A stretch of 64,000 nucleotides of DNA. Source: Asterias rubens. Its lineage: Eukaryota > Echinodermata > Asteroidea > Forcipulatida > Asteriidae. The stretch is from positions 15,605,776 through 15,669,775 of the forward strand of contig NC_047072.1 of NCBI RefSeq assembly GCF_902459465.1. The letters run 5' to 3'. How positions within the stretch are numbered: position 1 is the first letter of the stretch; each line of letters starts with the position of its first letter. The notes beneath the pieces were generated by a model. The model made no database searches. It was given only the letters and a program-made list of their open reading frames with translations, and had not been told where the DNA came from. Positions 59,441-64,000 of the stretch are shown here, one piece after another. A program made the translations under genes and the position numbers.

Positions 59441-59929
59441 AGAGCCACGCCTAAGTAAATAAAAAATGCATTAACCACAAATTGCTGTTTACATGGCATC
59501 AGAGATTCATCTTGGTTTATTAAAATTCAACAAACTACTGCTTCTCCTCTTTTATTTAATAATTGAAAATAATAATAACAAATAGAATAGCTGTTGCAAA
59601 CTGCTTACCAATCAAAAGGACCTATGGTCCAAAACAATAGTTAGTGTCCTGTTGTTTGGACCCTAGCAGAGTCTTTCTTGAAGGCTAAATGATACTAATA
59701 CAAATTAAAAAAAAAATAGTTACAAACTTCATTTCTATAGCGCACATCTCCTGTGGTCTTGGCCTTTTACAAATATACTAATAGGCCTAAACTAGAAATA
59801 AAACGATCTAAGCAATACTATTCTTACAAACAATTAAAGGGATTAATCCAAATTGTCTTCCTCCATGGTCCAATGCTGAGACATCAGCCATCTCAGGTTC
59901 CCTTGTATAAAACCTTGGTTAAGAGAAGC

Positions 59930-60012
59930 AATTATGGTTAAGTGCCTTGCTCAAGGACACAAGGAAAGTGTCGCGATCAGTGTTAGAACCCACGCTCTGC
60001 TGATTCATCAAC
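59930..60012 (-). repeat. SINE family 1 fragment, inverted
   Basis: The complement contains AGCGTGGGTTCTAACACTGA (B-box-like) and TTGTGTCCTTGAGCAAGGCA, as in the copies at 6.4 and 37.1 kb. Confidence 0.55.
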
Positions 60013-60469
60013 TTTTTGTAAGTTTCAACTTCATGAATTTTCAGTAAAGTTTCTATTCACATTGAGTTTGATGCAGTAGACTGCTCAATCACAACATACC
60101 ACTTCAGACAAGGGAAAACTACTGGAAGTTATCATAAGATACGTACTTACTAGTAAGCCTAGATGACTAGTGTGGCTAGTCTAGTGATCACAGCCTTGGA
60201 TTAAAATATCTCCCTACACCGCCATGTATTTAACAACTTTTACTTTTGCTGTGATTTAAAACATGGGCTTCATGTGTTGATGTTTCTCCCTGTCATTGAT
60301 AAAGCCATACAGCAACCCATAAAAACCTGGCAATGCAGCACTCCTTTTGTAACACCAAACCCTTAGTTACACATACACACTTCTGGATGTGCATACTCTG
60401 TTGTGACTGGCTCACAGATTGTCAGATCTAATAGTCTTAACCATTCACTGCAATTAAGCAGTACCAAGG

Positions 60470-62630
60470 CCATTGTAAAGATCATAGATTGGTCATTACT
60501 CCAAAACATAATGGCCATAAGCAGTACGAGGCCATTATAAAGGTAGGGTCATAGATTGGTCATTACTCCAAAACATAATGACCATAAGCAGTAGAGGCCA
60601 TTATAAAGGTCATAGATTGGTCATTACTCCAAAACATAATGACCATAAGCAGTAGAGGCCATAGATTGGTCATTACTCCAAAACATAATCGCCATAAGCA
60701 GTACGAGACCATTATAAAGGTAGGGTCATAGATTGGTCATTACTCCGAAACATAATGGCCATAAGCAGTAGAGGCCATTATAAAGGTCATAGATTGGTCA
60801 TTACTCCAAAACATAATGACCATAAGCAGTAGAGGCCATTATAAAGGTAGGGTCATAGATTGGTCATTACTCCAAAACATAATGACCATAAGCAGTAGAG
60901 GCCATAGATTGGTCATTACTCCAAAACATAATGGCCATAAGCAGTACGAGACCATTATAAAGGTAGGGTCATAGATTGGTCATTACTCCAAAACATAATG
61001 ACCATAAGCAGTAGAGGCCATTATAAAGGTCATAGATTGGTCATTACTCCAAAACATAATGGCCATAAGCAGTAGAGGCCATTATAAAGGTCATAGATTG
61101 GTCATTACTCCAAAACATAATGGCCATAAGCAGTAGAGGCCATTATAAAGGTAGGGTCTCAGATTGGTCATTACTCCAAAGCATAATGACAATAAGCAGT
61201 AGAGGCCATTATAAAGGTCATAGATTGGTCATTACTCCAAAACATAATGACCATAAGCAGTAGAGGCCATTATAAAGGTCATAGACTGGTCATTACTCCA
61301 AAACATAATGGCCATAAGCAGTACGAGGCCATTATAAAGGTCATAGATTGGTCATTACTCCAAAACATAATGGCCATAAGCAGTAGAGGCCATTATAAAG
61401 GTCATAGATTGGTCATTACTCCAAAACATAATGGCCATAAGCAGTAGAGGCCATTATAAAGGTCATAGATTGGTCATTACTCCAAAACATAATGGCCATA
61501 AGCAGTACGAGACCATTATAAAGGTAGGGTCATAGATTGGTCATTACTCCAAAACATAATGGCCATAAGCAGTAGAGGCCATTATAAAGGTCATAGATTG
61601 GTCATTACTCCAAAACATAATGGCCATAAGCAGTAGAGGCCATTATAAAGGTCATAGATTGGTCATTACTCCAAACATAATGGCCATAAGCAGTACGAGG
61701 CCATTATAAAGGTAGGGTCATAGATTGGTCATTACTCCAAAACATAATGGCCATAAGCAGTAAGAGGCCATTATAAAGGTCATAGATTGGTCATTACTCC
61801 AAAACATAATGGCCATAAGCAGTAAGAGGCCATTATAAAGGTCATAGATTGGTCATTACTCCAAAACATAATGGCCATAAGCAGTACAAGGCCATTATAA
61901 AGGTCATAGATTGGTCATTACTCCAAAACATAGTGGCCATAAGCAGTACAAGGCCATTATAAAGGTCATAGATTGGTCATTACTCCAAAACATAATGGCC
62001 ATAAGCAGTAAGAGGCCATTATAAAGGTCATAGATTGGTCATTACTCCAAAACATAGTGGCCATAAGCAGTACGAGGCCATTATAAAGGTCATAGATTGG
62101 TCATTACTCCAAAACATAATGACCATAAGCAGTAAGAGGCCATTATAAAGGTCATAGATTGGTCATTACTCCAAAACATAATGACCATAAGCAGTACGAG
62201 GCCATTATAAAGGTAGGGTCATAGATTGGTCATTACTCCAAAACATAATGACCATAAGCAGTAAGAGGCCATTATAAAGGTCATAGATTGGTCATTACTC
62301 CAAAACATAATGGCCATAAGCAGTACAAGGCCATTATAAAGGTCATAGATTGGTCATTACTCCAAAACATAATGACCATAAGCAGTACGAGGCCATTATA
62401 AAGGTAGGGTCATAGATTGGTCATTACTCCAAAACATAATGACCATAAGCAGTAGAGGCCATTATAAAGGTCATAGATTGGTCATTACTCCAAAACATAA
62501 TGACCATAAGCAGTACGAGGCCATTATAAAGGTCATAGATTGGTCATTACTCCAAAACATAATGGCCATAAGCAGTACGAGGCCATTATAAAGGTCATAG
62601 ATTGGTCATTACTCCAAAACATAATGACTA
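60470..62630. repeat. About 62-bp minisatellite, about 34 copies
   Basis: Units contain TAGATTGGTCATTACTCCAA and ATAATGGCCATAAGCAGTA. Length variants arise from AGGTCAT versus AGGTAGGGTCAT and from loss of a GCCATTATAAAG block. Variant order suggests duplication of multi-unit blocks. Confidence 0.92.
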
Positions 62631-62969
62631 GGAAAAACTTGCCTTGTAAGAAGCACTATAATGTTTCGTATAAGATTCAGAGAAACGGTTCCCTTCTAAG
62701 GAATGTGGTTTTACAGAGAGGGATTTAAAAACATTTCAGTCTGAGAAGCAACTCATGCATAAAATGTTCCTTCCAGACTGTGTTATCAATTACAGATTAT
62801 TATTCCCTACATGGACATTAAATCACTCTAGATTTTCAGCAATCTCTCTAGAAACAACTTTCAAAATAAAAAACTCACAGAATAGTTTTATTGTTTATAA
62901 AAACAATGGAGCGGTTTCCAAAAACCAAAGGATGTATACTTTGCCTTTAATACAAATATTGTCAGTGAA

Positions 62970-63186
62970 AACAGTGCCATTATCTGGTATCACTAATGGC
63001 CAATATAGAGGTAATATAAACACACTAATTACAGCTGACATGTCTTCTTTTTACCCCTTGCAATTAGTATACTTACTTAGTCTGGCAGGAAGTGTTTACA
63101 TTTCATCTATTGTCTGTGAAAACAGTGCCATTATCTGGTATCACTAATGGCCAATATAGAGGTAATATAAACACACTAATTACAGT
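62970..63186. repeat. Direct duplication of about 70 bp
   Basis: A segment beginning GTGAAAACAGTGCCATTATC and ending CACACTAATTACAG occurs at about 62967-63034 and again at about 63116-63185, nearly unchanged. Confidence 0.85.
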
Positions 63187-63189
63187 AGT

Positions 63190-63520
63190 CTTGGTGCAAG
63201 ACGTTTCTTGTTCCCTTTTCACGCACACCGCGGCCAATTCACCGACAGCGCGCGCACCGACTCACCTGACTTATAGTCCACTCACCGCCCTGGAGGAACG
63301 TCTTGGTCCGTGTGCATATCGCTCGGGAAATTCCGAGCACATTCCAATCATTCCGTGCTGCGCTAGGCCTGCATAACTCTGACGTAGCAGTATCAGCATA
63401 ATTTCCCACAGTCTGGTATCTGTACGTCTTTGGTGCAACGCAACCAGAAACAGCCAGGCTTCCTCGTATGTTAGTTGATGTGTAGGGCTTGTACATTTAC
63501 GTTCGTCTTTTAATTTTTGT
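63190..63520 (-). promoter_or_regulatory. GC-richer region with a minus-strand donor, candidate GPCR promoter and first exon
   Basis: The segment at 63220-63390 is clearly richer in CpG than its surroundings. On the minus strand AAGTCAG/GTGAGTCGG at 63266 is a strong splice donor that could end a first non-coding exon of the GPCR gene. The link is inference. Confidence 0.3.
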
Positions 63521-64000
63521 AAACATGATTGCTGTAGAACGATGTGCGAATTTTAGTTTGCCCTAAAATACGTTTTTGGGGAAGATTTTGAGAATTTTTG
63601 TAAGTGCAATTAATTGAGGGGAATGGAATCTTAAAATGTTAAGAACGAGGATGTTTAGCAACAGAGCTAACAGAAATAGATCGATGTACACGAACATGGG
63701 ATTTTCTGGCATTTTTAGTCTTGGTCCAAAGGGTAACTTTGTAGGTAAAAATAATTATAGGGTCACAGTGCCTGAAAGTACTTTTATGCAGAAAAAACTA
63801 AACACTACATCCGAAACTTCCGTATCATACTCACACAGCTTGGTCAAAATCAACCGGTGGACGACCACCATTAAATATCTAAGCCTATGAGTAATTTGAC
63901 ACGTCTTCGCGAAGATAAGAAGCCCAGACACAACACCACGTTGGCATTCGGTTGTGTACTGTGTGCATGTGTACAAGAAGGTACATGTACATGTCAGTAT
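63521..64000. other. Window end, no gene recognised
   Basis: Short open frames on both strands lack recognisable motifs or paired splice sites. The end is rich in GTACATGT repeats. Confidence 0.4.

Noticed and set aside
62755..63147. 130-residue open frame near the right end
   Set aside because: Contains a directly duplicated AT-rich segment, has no recognisable domain and no splice support.

Overview
The window is animal nuclear DNA: AT-rich, intron-rich and crowded with short transposable elements and minisatellites. The dispersed repeat families, together with two vertebrate-like DNA-repair genes, suggest an echinoderm, most likely a sea star. That assignment rests on my recollection of repeat families, not on a search.

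Layout. (1) 1,872-3,235 (+) is a complete three-exon gene for an unrecognised 239-residue membrane protein. (2) 27,689 down to 5,095 (-) is a complete SMARCAD1 orthologue: 21 coding exons whose splice phases all agree, 1,085 residues. (3) About 27.7-28.4 kb is a short intergenic gap from which SMARCAD1 (-) and ATM (+) diverge. (4) 31,394-55,820 (+) holds the first 24 coding exons of ATM, about 1,148 residues of the N-terminal helical solenoid; the rest of the gene, including the kinase domain, is not visible. (5) 58,381-57,389 (-) is a rhodopsin-family GPCR reading frame broken by one in-frame TAG just before TM7, on the strand opposite ATM. (6) 60.4-62.6 kb is a large minisatellite, and the right end holds GC-richer sequence that may be the GPCR promoter.

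Mobile DNA: two LINE fragments, two non-autonomous hAT-like elements each with a perfect 8-bp target duplication, several MITE families (one nested inside another), and at least three tRNA-derived SINE families. By my count about 16 kb, a quarter of the window, is tandem repeat.

The most unusual theme is how the tandem repeats relate to genes and SINEs. Several arrays are amplified copies of an exon end plus its splice site (SMARCAD1 exons 3, 8 and 15; ATM exon 10). Three others are amplified pieces of SINEs: a 127-bp unit with tRNA-like A and B boxes, a 47-bp unit with an A box, and a 79-bp SINE body. ATM (double-strand-break kinase) and SMARCAD1 (chromatin remodeller in end resection) sharing one promoter region would couple two parts of the same DNA-damage response.
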